The notes: generated by a model from the sequence alone, not told the origin. Positions 6,840 through 13,208 are shown, counted from the stretch's first letter. The stretch: DNA of 14,415 nucleotides from JAGXIT01 sp049293335 (GCA_049293335.1 JBATSO010000048.1:1-14415), one strand, 5' to 3'. Made by a program: numbers and translations.

Positions 6840-8882
6840 TCATTCGTTAAAATACTGAGCTAGCAAAGCCAGGTCGGCAAGATCTTTTTGGCGGCCAATC
6901 TTTTTCTTGCAAGCTATTAGGTCCTCAATGCCCATAAAACGTACGCCCTCATGCATAAATGAATGTTTCTTTAGCTCTGCCAACGAACGGCCAACGTACG
7001 TTACCATAATTTGGTAGCCATTGTGCGACAAAATTCGTTTACCATCGTCTTGCGTGTATTCCCGCCAGCCCTTGCGGCGATATTCTTCGTACAAACTTTT
7101 GGTAACAACCAGGTCAACATCATTTGTGGTGCGTAAACCAATTGCCTCCATAACGCCACCCGCGATCACCAGATAGCTTTGTTTTGGTGGGTCGAGCCGT
7201 TTTACCATTTCAACCACGCTGCGTTTACTGCTAGGGGCATCGAAAATAGCTTCGTTTAGACTAGGGTAAATATTGTCCTCGCCAATTAAATCGCGCAGTT
7301 CGTAGCGTTCGAGTAGTTGCATAAGTTGGGGTGGCACATGTGCCATACAAAATCGAATATCATCGGCATTTAGCTTGTGGCAAAGGCGCTTTATGGCATC
7401 GGCACCCGTGTAGTCAATATCGTTCATAGCACCTGCATCGAGCACTAGCGTGGTAACTGGCCGTTTGGCTTCAGCAACAATTTCCAGCATTCGCTGCGAA
7501 AAATACTGAGTATTTTCAAAAAACAGTGAACTATTAAACCGATACGCCAGCACACCTTCTGGGGCCGAGCGGTGGCGATGATGCTTGTCGAGCCTGTCTT
7601 CGGCCCATTCGGCTAGTTCGCCGTCTCGCAGCAATATTTCATCGCTGGGGCGGTACTGCCTATGTAAACGCTCCATAATAGAGGTTATAACCGCAATCAA
7701 AACACCGTACTGAACACCAAATAAAGCAACGCTAACCAGCGCAATCAAGGCCACCCAAAATTCACTTTTTCGCGTTTGAAAAATCCGTCGCAGCTTGTCA
7801 ATATCGAACAAATGCAAACCAATTGTCCAGACTATCACGGCCAGTGCGGCAATAGGCACATACTGGAGTGCCGAAGAAAAGAACACTAGCAGGAGGCCAA
7901 TTAAACCAGCCATAAAAACGTTTACTAACTGTGTACGCCCACCCGACATTTCGGCAGCAATAGTGCGAGGCGGGCTGCCATTTATGGCGAATCCACCTGT
8001 TAGCGAAGAGGCTAGGTTGGCAGCACCTAGTGCTGCTAGGTCGCGGTTATCGCTAACCTGTTCGTCGAAACGGGTGGCAGAGCTTCGTATAACGGCTGAA
8101 CTCTGAGCTAAAATTACAATGGCAATCGCGCTGGCGGGCAGTATGAGTTCCTGCATTGTCTCAAGATGAAACTGAGGAACAACTAGGGTAGGCAAGCCCG
8201 AGGCCACTGTACCAATGACCGCTATACCGTGTTGGTCGAGCTTGAAAAAATACGTTGCAGCCGTGGCAACAACGAGCACGAGCAAGCTGGCAGGCAATTT
8301 TCTTTTACTTAACACATAAAAGATTCCAAATAAAACAAGTGAAAAGGCCAATGTTTTAAAATGAATACTGCCCATATGTTGACTCACTTCATACATTTTT
8401 TGAAGCATGGTGCCATGTGCCTCAACACCGACCAATTCGGGGATTTTTCCAACAATAAGCTGTACGCCAATGCCCGCCAAAAACCCAATAAACACAGGCT
8501 TAGATATAAGGTCAGCTACAAAACCAAACTTAAACACGGCAAAGAGTAGCAACACCAACCCCGTTAATATGCCCAGCACTGCTACAGCAGCACCGTATGC
8601 GGGCGTACCAGCCGCGGCGATAGTGGCTGCCCCAGATGCTACTAAGGCGGCGGTGGCAGAATCTGCCCCAACAACCAAATGTTTTGAAGATGTAATGAGG
8701 GCAAAAACAATCGGGGCTAGGAGTGCGCAGTATAAACCTGTTTGCAGCGGCAGCCCAACAATGGCCGCAAAACCGAGTGACTCTGGAATGGCGATGGCCG
8801 TCACAACTAGCGCCGCAAAAAAGTCAGACTTAACTTGTTTACGCGTAAAGCCCTGTAGGCTAACGAATTGAGGTATGTTCAT
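6840..8882 (-). CDS. SulP anion transporter with STAS and nucleotidyltransferase-like domain
   Basis: The 680-residue protein has three parts. Residues 10-405 are the SulP membrane domain with many helices and family stretches such as IPESLGFAAIVGLPLQTGLY and SSKHLVVGADSATAALVA. About 440-548 is a cytoplasmic STAS domain (VLDAGAMNDIDYTGADAI). About 553-680 is not part of usual SulP proteins: it reads YLVIAGGVMEAIGLRTTNDVDLVV, keeping a GG...D-x-D nucleotidyltransferase signature (G575, G576, D588, D590), and ends with GIEDLIACKKKIGRQKDLADL, typical of AbiEii/DUF6036-like stand-alone proteins. The third catalytic acid is not obvious, so activity is uncertain. SulP proteins move sulfate, bicarbonate or other anions; the substrate here is unknown. 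The ATG at 8882 has no Shine-Dalgarno. Met559 could in principle start a separate product but lacks a ribosome-binding site. Confidence 0.9.
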   Translation of the reverse strand: MNIPQFVSLQGFTRKQVKSDFFAALVVTAIAIPESLGFAAIVGLPLQTGLYCALLAPIVFALITSSKHLVVGADSATAALVASGAATIAAAGTPAYGAAVAVLGILTGLVLLLFAVFKFGFVADLISKPVFIGFLAGIGVQLIVGKIPELVGVEAHGTMLQKMYEVSQHMGSIHFKTLAFSLVLFGIFYVLSKRKLPASLLVLVVATAATYFFKLDQHGIAVIGTVASGLPTLVVPQFHLETMQELILPASAIAIVILAQSSAVIRSSATRFDEQVSDNRDLAALGAANLASSLTGGFAINGSPPRTIAAEMSGGRTQLVNVFMAGLIGLLLVFFSSALQYVPIAALAVIVWTIGLHLFDIDKLRRIFQTRKSEFWVALIALVSVALFGVQYGVLIAVITSIMERLHRQYRPSDEILLRDGELAEWAEDRLDKHHRHRSAPEGVLAYRFNSSLFFENTQYFSQRMLEIVAEAKRPVTTLVLDAGAMNDIDYTGADAIKRLCHKLNADDIRFCMAHVPPQLMQLLERYELRDLIGEDNIYPSLNEAIFDAPSSKRSVVEMVKRLDPPKQSYLVIAGGVMEAIGLRTTNDVDLVVTKSLYEEYRRKGWREYTQDDGKRILSHNGYQIMVTYVGRSLAELKKHSFMHEGVRFMGIEDLIACKKKIGRQKDLADLALLAQYFNE

Positions 8883-8900
8883 AACGTTTGTAGTTTTAAG

Positions 8901-8909
8901 TATATACCA
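8901..8909 (-). promoter_or_regulatory. Extended -10 promoter of SulP gene
   Basis: The minus strand reads TGGTATATA, an extended -10 (TGn plus TATATA at 8906-8901). No clear -35 is seen. The -10 ends 18 nt before the ATG, giving a short leader without a Shine-Dalgarno. Confidence 0.45.
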
Positions 8910-8990
8910 AACTGTACAGCACTTTTTTGTTTCTTCAGGCAGATCTTTGCGGACCAGATGGGAAAGATAAAATAGCCTCGTATACCTCTC

Positions 8991-10622
8991 TTACCGTAAG
9001 CTCTGCCAGGTTTTAAGAAGCGTTGCTGTCGAGGAATCGTAGCTTTCTAGGTTGGTACTCGCAAGGTTATTGTATATATCTTTTGCAAGCACTTTGCCAA
9101 GTTCTACACCCCATTGGTCAAAACTATTTATACCCCAAATAGCACCCTGCACGAATATTTTATGTTCATACAAAGCAATAAGTTCGCCGAGGCTGTAAGG
9201 AGTCAGCTTGGGTACAAGCAGTGTGTTGCTGGGGCGGTTGCCTTCAAAAACTTTATGTTGAACCAAGTTTTCACTAACGCCTTCGGCGCGAACTTCGGTG
9301 GCAGTTTTACCAAAAGCTAGTGCTTGGCTTTGCGCCAAAACATTGGCAGTTAACTTGCGGTGGTGAGTTTGCGCCCCATCAGGGTCATTCAGGGACTGCG
9401 CAAAAGCAATGAAATCGCAGGGAATCAGGCGAGTGCCCTGGTGAATGAGCTGGTAAAAAGCGTGCTGGCCATTCGTGCCAGGTTCGCCCCATATGACGGG
9501 GCCTGTCTGGTAATCAACGCGCTGGCCCTCTTTCGTCACGGTTTTACCGTTGCTTTCCATGTTGCCCTGCTGGAAATAGGCGGCAAAGCGGTGTAAGTAT
9601 TGGTCGTAGGGTAAGATAGCTTCTGTCTCGGCACCTAAGAAGTTAGTGTTCCATACGCCAATTACACCGAGCAAAACGGGCATGTTTTGTTCAAGCGGCG
9701 CGGTACGAAAATGCTCGTCCATGGTATGGAAGCCTTTAAGTAGTTCAGTAAAATGTTCGGGGCCAATGCTGAGCATGATCGACAAGCCAATGGCGCTTGC
9801 AAGGCTATAGCGGCCACCAACCCAATCCCAAAACACAAACATGTTGGCGGCTTCAATTCCAAAGTTAGTTACGGCCTCGGTGTTGGTCGAAAGTGCCACA
9901 AAATGTCGTGCAATTGCTGCCTCGTCTTGCAATTGCGCTAGCAGCCAGGCCCGTGCACTAGTGGCATTTGTCATGGTTTCGTCGGTGGTGAATGTTTTGC
10001 TAGCAATAATAAAGAGGGTTTCGGCAGCATCCAGCCCGCGTAGTGTTTCTGCCAAATGGGTACCGTCAATATTGGAAACAAAATGAACGTGTAGATCGCG
10101 CTGGCTGTAATATTTGAGCGCCTCAGTGACCATCACGGGGCCAAGGTCTGAACCGCCAATCCCAATGTTTACAACGTGCTTAATAGGTTTGTCGGTGTAC
10201 CCCCGCCATTCGCCGCTGCGCACAGCTCGGCTAAACTGCGCCATATGGTCTAACGCTGCTCGCACATCGGGCATGACATCGTGGTCGTCCACCAAAACGG
10301 CGCGGTCCGAGGTGTTGCGCAAGGCTGTGTGCAGAACAGCGCGGCCTTCAGTAGTATTTATTTTTTCGCCCGCAAACATGGCGTCGCGTAGTTGCTCGAC
10401 ACCGCGTTGCCGCGTTAGTTCCAAAAGTAGCTGTAGTGTCTGCTGATTGAGGCGGTTTTTTGAATAATCCAAATAAATGCTACCTGCTTGCAGGCGGTAT
10501 GTTTCACCACGGTTTGGTTCCTCTGCAAACAACTCACGGAGGTGTCGCCCCGCCAGCTCGCTTTTATGGGCTTGTAGTTTTTGCCAGGCGTCTGTGTGTG
10601 TAAGGGTGGGTTGAGTATCCAT
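8991..10622 (-). CDS. pgi: Glucose-6-phosphate isomerase
   Basis: The cytosolic enzyme interconverts glucose-6-P and fructose-6-P. At 543 residues it matches the long bacterial/eukaryotic PGI type (E. coli 549). Signatures are HVVNIGIGGSDLGPVMVTEA (149-168), the sugar-phosphate loop IIASKTFTTDETMTNA (205-220), QGNMESNGK with catalytic Glu356, GTNGQHAF with His387, and QWGVELGK with Lys510, so the active site is complete. The ATG at 10622 directly follows a TATAGT box by 6 nt, predicting a leaderless mRNA, and no Shine-Dalgarno is present. It is divergent from the cyclo-ligase gene, with 63 nt between the two ATGs. With xfp elsewhere in the window, its product could feed a fructose-6-P phosphoketolase route. 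No terminator is visible in the 108 nt before the SulP gene. Confidence 0.97.
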   Translation of the reverse strand: MDTQPTLTHTDAWQKLQAHKSELAGRHLRELFAEEPNRGETYRLQAGSIYLDYSKNRLNQQTLQLLLELTRQRGVEQLRDAMFAGEKINTTEGRAVLHTALRNTSDRAVLVDDHDVMPDVRAALDHMAQFSRAVRSGEWRGYTDKPIKHVVNIGIGGSDLGPVMVTEALKYYSQRDLHVHFVSNIDGTHLAETLRGLDAAETLFIIASKTFTTDETMTNATSARAWLLAQLQDEAAIARHFVALSTNTEAVTNFGIEAANMFVFWDWVGGRYSLASAIGLSIMLSIGPEHFTELLKGFHTMDEHFRTAPLEQNMPVLLGVIGVWNTNFLGAETEAILPYDQYLHRFAAYFQQGNMESNGKTVTKEGQRVDYQTGPVIWGEPGTNGQHAFYQLIHQGTRLIPCDFIAFAQSLNDPDGAQTHHRKLTANVLAQSQALAFGKTATEVRAEGVSENLVQHKVFEGNRPSNTLLVPKLTPYSLGELIALYEHKIFVQGAIWGINSFDQWGVELGKVLAKDIYNNLASTNLESYDSSTATLLKTWQSLR

Positions 10623-10628
10623 AGTTTA

Positions 10629-10656
10629 ACTATAGCACTTTGCGTCTCGTGGCCAA
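10629..10656 (-). promoter_or_regulatory. Promoter of pgi, predicted leaderless
   Basis: On the minus strand TTGGCC (10656-10651), a 16-nt spacer and TATAGT (10634-10629) stand exactly 6 nt before the ATG, so transcription should start at or next to the A of the start codon. Confidence 0.65.
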
Positions 10657-10679
10657 TCTGTTATGTCGACCCGTATACT
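10650..10679 (+). promoter_or_regulatory. Promoter of cyclo-ligase gene, predicted leaderless
   Basis: TGGCCA (10650-10655), an 18-nt spacer and TATACT (10674-10679) stand 6 nt before the ATG at 10686. The -35 shares the palindrome TGGCCA with the divergent pgi promoter, so the two polymerase sites overlap. Confidence 0.6.
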
Positions 10680-10685
10680 ATAGCT

Positions 10686-11207
10686 ATGACCATTCATGAG
10701 TCGAAACAGCAGGTACGGGCGACAATGGCAGCCCAGTTCATAGGTGTTTCATACAGTGCTTCCCTCGCGTCATCTGAAGGTATTTGCAACCGTGCGCTGG
10801 CGGCCGTAGATTGGCAGCAAGTTCGCGGGCTCCATTATTATCAGGCCCAAAAAGCGTGGGGTGAAATACCACTCCAAAAGTTAGTCGAGGCGCTTCACGA
10901 GGCGTACCCAACTATTCACACCGTACCAGCAAGCATTTCCCGTACATATGCTTCGCACAAACAGCAGTACGATATTATTTTCGTCCCACTACTTGCTTTC
11001 GACAGAGGTGGATTTCGTCTGGGGCGCGGTGCAGGTTGGTATGACCAGTTTTTAGTAAGCCAAAAATCTGCTCTAAAAATTGGGGTGGGATATGATTTTT
11101 GCGAGCAGGTGGTGCTCCCGCGTGAGCCACACGACGTACCGCTCGACTGCGTTATAACTCAGTCAAAGCTGTGGCGATTTTCTGACCGCAGCGACATCTT
11201 GTTGTAG
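10686..11207 (+). CDS. 5-formyltetrahydrofolate cyclo-ligase
   Basis: The enzyme (MTHFS family) uses ATP to convert 5-formyltetrahydrofolate to 5,10-methenyltetrahydrofolate, recovering a stored folate form. The 173-residue length is usual. The central motif IIFVPLLAFDRGGFRLGRG (97-115) followed by AGWYDQFL matches the family's vPg.AFd..G.RLG.G.GyYDr.L, and the later stretch LPREPHDVPLDCVITQ matches the conserved P.e.hD.p.d.vvT. The N-terminus SKQQVRATM fits the usual K..lR start. The frame is open 35 codons further upstream, but I chose the ATG at 10686 because it lies 6 nt after a -10 box and the added residues would run through the promoter. The last 45 bp overlap, tail to tail, the end of the riboflavin kinase gene. 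Confidence 0.92.
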   Translation: MTIHESKQQVRATMAAQFIGVSYSASLASSEGICNRALAAVDWQQVRGLHYYQAQKAWGEIPLQKLVEALHEAYPTIHTVPASISRTYASHKQQYDIIFVPLLAFDRGGFRLGRGAGWYDQFLVSQKSALKIGVGYDFCEQVVLPREPHDVPLDCVITQSKLWRFSDRSDILL

Positions 11208-11537
11208 CTGAGCGACGAGCTCTGGTTCGCTTGTAAAATCAAGCGGCGGGCGAATGAACGCTCCAAGCTTGAACTGTAAAGTTTCACCGTAAATATCACC
11301 GTTAAAATCCACAATGTGTATTTCGAGTACCCGCTTGGTTTCGTCCATAACAAGGCGTGGCCCAAGATACAAAGCGCCTCGGTAGCTTTTTTTGTTCACG
11401 TGTACCTGGCAGGCGTAGACGCCCTCTTTTTTGACGTGCTTTAAGAGGGCTGGTTCTAGATTTGCCGAGGGAAATCCCAGTGTACGGCCCATTTTATCGC
11501 CGTGCAATACTGTTCCAGAGTAGACTTCTTGATGCAT
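11163..11537 (-). CDS. Stand-alone riboflavin kinase
   Basis: The protein phosphorylates riboflavin with ATP to give FMN. It consists only of the riboflavin kinase domain (124 residues), without the FAD synthetase half found in bifunctional RibF. Motifs are GRTLGFPSANL (17-27) with the nucleotide-binding segment, KKEGVYACQV, LEIHIVDFNGDIYGE with the presumed catalytic Glu, and the C-terminal pattern EPELVAQLQQDV. A frame extension to 11582 would add 15 residues outside the domain; I chose the ATG at 11537 because TACACT ends 7 nt before it. FMN made here would serve PyrD. No riboflavin synthesis genes are present in the window, so the vitamin may be imported, but that is inference. It overlaps the cyclo-ligase gene by 45 bp. 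Confidence 0.9.
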   Translation of the reverse strand: MHQEVYSGTVLHGDKMGRTLGFPSANLEPALLKHVKKEGVYACQVHVNKKSYRGALYLGPRLVMDETKRVLEIHIVDFNGDIYGETLQFKLGAFIRPPLDFTSEPELVAQLQQDVAAVRKSPQL

Positions 11538-11544
11538 AGTACTT

Positions 11545-11553
11545 AGTGTAACA
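11545..11553 (-). promoter_or_regulatory. Extended -10 promoter of riboflavin kinase
   Basis: The minus strand reads TGTTACACT, an extended -10 (TGn plus TACACT at 11550-11545), 7 nt before the ATG at 11537. This fits a leaderless transcript. No -35 is needed for, or clearly seen at, this site. Confidence 0.55.
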
Positions 11554-11598
11554 AGAAAAGGTGTAGGAATTGTTCGTGTCATGTACTAGAGTTAAGGT

Positions 11599-12066
11599 AT
11601 GGAACCACAAACTACCCAATCAAAGAAAATTATTATTGTCGAAGATAATACCTCACTGGCGGAGATCTACCGTACTCGGTTAGAACTAATCGGCTACACC
11701 TGTTTTGTTGCCTACAACGGCATAACGGGCCTGTATTTTATTCAAAAAGAACTGCCAGACCTGGTGTTGCTTGACCTTATGATCCCTGACATTCCCGGTG
11801 GCCAAGTGCTCGAAACTATGCGGGCAAGCGATTGGGGCAAAACCATTCCGGTTTATATTATTTCCAACCTCAACGAGGCTGAAGCACCGGCCAACTTACG
11901 CCAACTTGGTATAGCGGGCTACAGCGTCAAGGCCAACATGACAAATGACCAAATAGACCAAATTGTAAACAGTATTTTGCAGCCAAATGGCGCACAGGCT
12001 GCTGTAGCGGCGACTCCTTTACCACAAGCCGCCGCCGAACCGTTTCACGAAGCACCTGCCGAGTAG
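11599..12066 (+). CDS. Receiver-domain-only response regulator
   Basis: Residues 8-128 form a CheY-type receiver domain: IIIVEDN with acidic E15/D16, VLLDLMIPD with the phospho-accepting Asp59, VYIISN with the switch Ser89, and YSVKANM with the conserved Lys111. The remaining 27 residues are an Ala/Pro/Glu tail (AQAAVAATPLPQAAAE) without a DNA-binding or enzymatic output domain. It therefore probably acts by protein contacts, or passes phosphate in a relay. No histidine kinase is encoded in the window, so the partner is elsewhere. It is divergent from the riboflavin kinase gene. The start has no proper Shine-Dalgarno (an AAGG lies too close, 1 nt before the ATG). A terminator follows 24 nt after the stop codon. 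Confidence 0.92.
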   Translation: MEPQTTQSKKIIIVEDNTSLAEIYRTRLELIGYTCFVAYNGITGLYFIQKELPDLVLLDLMIPDIPGGQVLETMRASDWGKTIPVYIISNLNEAEAPANLRQLGIAGYSVKANMTNDQIDQIVNSILQPNGAQAAVAATPLPQAAAEPFHEAPAE

Positions 12067-12090
12067 CAGATACTTACTCACGGGCCTGAA

Positions 12091-12114
12091 AGCCGACTTA
12101 CGGGTCGGTTTTTT
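12091..12114 (+). terminator. Terminator after response regulator
   Basis: The stem AGCCGAC (12091-12097) / GTCGGTT (12104-12110), 7 bp with one G-U pair and a 6-nt loop, runs into a T-run at 12109-12114. Confidence 0.85.
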
Positions 12115-12233
12115 GTTGTCTTAGCGCCGACCGCTAGCATTAAAAACATACTATACAATATATTTTTTTTGGTTTTCAACAGGGGTAGAATTACATGTTA
12201 TATAAATCACAACGGCAAAAACCAACAGATGTA
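12115..12233. other. A/T-rich spacer before the predicted RNA
   Basis: The stretch between the response-regulator terminator and the RNA promoter is A/T-rich, with an eight-T run near 12163. A 27-codon ORF starting at 12194 lacks a good ribosome-binding site and runs through the downstream promoter, so I do not call it. I see nothing else. Confidence 0.4.
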
Positions 12234-12260
12234 TTGTGCCGAAAAAACTTGTGCTATAAT
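12234..12260 (+). promoter_or_regulatory. Strong promoter of predicted ncRNA
   Basis: TTGTGC (12234-12239), a 15-nt spacer and an extended -10, TGC followed by a perfect TATAAT (12255-12260). This is one of the best promoter matches in the window, and no start codon with a ribosome-binding site follows it. The start site should be near 12267. Confidence 0.8.
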
Positions 12261-12266
12261 ATACAT

Positions 12267-12407
12267 ATCGTTTCTTAAGGTGATTTGCGAGACACCTTAA
12301 TAACGACAACGACAATCTGAAAACGTGGAGTTTTGAGAAGTCGGCTGAAACATTCTACGTACGTGTTTGAGCCACAACTAAAAATCAGCCCCCAGGGCTG
12401 GTTTTTT
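12267..12407 (+). ncRNA. Predicted free-standing structured RNA, about 140 nt
   Basis: A strong promoter and a strong terminator bracket about 140 nt without a coding frame. Three hairpins precede the terminator. H1 is a perfect 8-bp stem, TTAAGGTG (12275-12282) / CACCTTAA (12293-12300), with a 10-nt loop. H2 (12316-12338) pairs TCT-G-AAAAC with GTTTT-G-AGA around a 5-nt loop. H3 (12343-12373) pairs GGCT-G-AAACA with TGTTT-G-AGCC around an 11-nt loop containing ACGTACG. H2 and H3 share the same element, CUGAAA facing UUUGAG, with a central G-G mismatch. A linker between H1 and H2 repeats AACGAC twice. It does not match 6S, SRP, tmRNA or RNase P signatures that I know. The terminator blocks entry into a downstream gene, so a cis-acting leader is unlikely. 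Confidence 0.7.
12381..12407. terminator. Bidirectional terminator, ncRNA and membrane-protein gene
   Basis: The stem CAGCCC (12386-12391) / GGGCTG (12395-12400) has a CCA loop and is extended by a U-G and several A-U pairs. It is followed on the plus strand by six T (12402-12407). On the minus strand the same hairpin ends in TTTT, so it can also stop transcription of the leftward gene ending at 12440. Confidence 0.9.
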
Positions 12408-12439
12408 AATTAGCTTGGGTTTCGAGTTTGTAGGGTGAG

Positions 12440-12583
12440 CTATCGAGAGCCAATCACTACGAACAGCATGTACGTTACAAACAACGGCACCAGCATGAGC
12501 TGGTAGGGATACAGCTTGGCTCTTTGAGAGTGCATAAAAATAAATAGGCCGAGCACGGGCACTAACAACAAGCTACTACTGCA
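12440..12583 (-). pseudogene. Out-of-frame C-terminal part of the membrane protein
   Basis: Directly after the stop codon of the 136-residue frame, another minus-strand frame is open from 12583 to a TAG at 12440-12442. It encodes two more evident membrane helices, LLLVPVLGLFIFM and YQLMLVPLFVTYMLFVVIG, joined by a short basic loop (HSQRAKLYP). This is what a longer membrane protein would continue with, and there is no start codon with a ribosome-binding site of its own. I read it as the displaced 3' end of the gene at 12562-12972. The shift must lie in the overlap 12562-12583. Confidence 0.7.
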
Positions 12584-12972
12584 CTATATGGGTAGTGAAC
12601 CTGTAGGCTGAAAAGCGCAAATACGCCAGCCGCCAAAAAACAAACCCACGAAGTGTAGGCTGCGGCAAAGTGAATTTTTTCGGTCTTACCTCGAGAAGGC
12701 AAAAGTGCCTGTATGAAGTCGAGCGCCGCAAACACAATATTTAAGTAATGGGCTAGGTAAAGACCATGCTCAACCACGAAAAACTGATGAGAAAAAGCCA
12801 AGTAGGTAGCCTCGGTATACAGATGGGTCAGAAAATACAACACATGGGTCCGACGGGTTATAACGGCATGCTCACTCAGTGTGTTTCTATGCTCGTTTCT
12901 ATGGAACCACACAATAAAAGCATGCACCACACTCACCAACAGGCCGCCACTCAGCAAATAAAAATATTTCAT
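12562..12972 (-). CDS. Multi-pass membrane protein, frameshifted, unknown family
   Basis: The 136-residue frame shows about four hydrophobic helices: near 3-21 (YFYLLSGGLLVSVVHAFIVW), 44-61, 64-92 and 103-124 (WVCFLAAGVFALFSLQV), with several His and aromatic residues in between. It ends abruptly with SAVVACC, and the missing last two helices are encoded in another frame to 12440, so the ancestral protein had about 175 residues and six helices. The cause may be a real mutation, a sequencing error or, less likely, programmed frameshifting: no classic slippery heptamer is evident. The ATG at 12972 follows a TAGAAT box by 6 nt and has no Shine-Dalgarno. I do not recognise the family; a channel, transporter or membrane-enzyme role cannot be told. 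Confidence 0.7.
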   Translation of the reverse strand: MKYFYLLSGGLLVSVVHAFIVWFHRNEHRNTLSEHAVITRRTHVLYFLTHLYTEATYLAFSHQFFVVEHGLYLAHYLNIVFAALDFIQALLPSRGKTEKIHFAAAYTSWVCFLAAGVFALFSLQVHYPYSAVVACC

Positions 12973-12978
12973 AGTTAC

Positions 12979-13009
12979 ATTCTAGGTGCATTACTGGTCG
13001 ATTCCTAGA
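12979..13009 (-). promoter_or_regulatory. Leaderless-type promoter with inverted repeat
   Basis: TAGAAT on the minus strand (12984-12979) lies 6 nt before the ATG at 12972. A perfect inverted repeat TCTAGG (12981-12986) / CCTAGA (13004-13009) overlaps the -10 and covers the -35 position; its half-site spacing of 23 bp, roughly two helical turns, would suit a dimeric repressor. No good -35 hexamer is seen. Confidence 0.45.
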
Positions 13010-13083
13010 GTAAAACACAAACTATAAAGAAAGCGTAGTTTGATATAGCCACGGCTTGATTTCGAAGGCTATAATGGAGTGAG

Positions 13084-13200
13084 ATGAACCTATTACTAGC
13101 CTGGATTGCTTCGATTTCGAGTGGGGTCGAACCTCTTATTTTGAAAGCAAGCAGCCGCAACCTCATTAAAAATCCGTGGAATCCGTGGTTATTTAATTAA
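13084..13200 (+). pseudogene. Truncated N-terminal fragment resembling EamA/DMT transporter
   Basis: A 38-codon frame begins MNLLLAWIASISSGVEPLIL and ends KNPWNPWLFN before a TAA. The pattern of a first hydrophobic helix, a small turn, a Lys-containing second segment and KNPWLFN resembles the first 35 or so residues of EamA (drug/metabolite) transporters, and the remainder is absent. A 9-bp tandem duplication, AATCCGTGG at 13171-13179 and 13180-13188, repeats Asn-Pro-Trp. TATAAT (13070-13075) lies 8 nt before the ATG, so a promoter may survive, and GGAG lies close. The downstream sequence is A/T-rich and leads straight into the repeat-protein promoter, so the rest was probably lost by deletion. 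An intact short peptide is the alternative. Family assignment is by eye only. Confidence 0.45.
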
Positions 13201-13208
13201 AATAAAAC

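Noticed and set aside
10581..10685. Longer N-terminus of the cyclo-ligase
   Set aside because: The extra 35 codons run through both divergent promoters and the start of pgi, and do not match the family N-terminus.
12194..12277. 27-codon ORF upstream of the predicted RNA
   Set aside because: It has only a weak ribosome-binding site, rare-looking composition, and covers the strong extended -10 promoter.
12301..12380. Kink-turn reading of the repeated CUGA/UGAG element
   Set aside because: Aligned pairing gives a single G-G mismatch rather than the tandem G-A pairs and 3-nt bulge of a kink-turn.
12267..12407. Predicted RNA as 6S, SRP RNA, tmRNA or a riboswitch
   Set aside because: No long closing helix, no GGAA-type SRP tip and no tRNA-like ends are seen, and a terminator with no downstream same-strand gene argues against a riboswitch.
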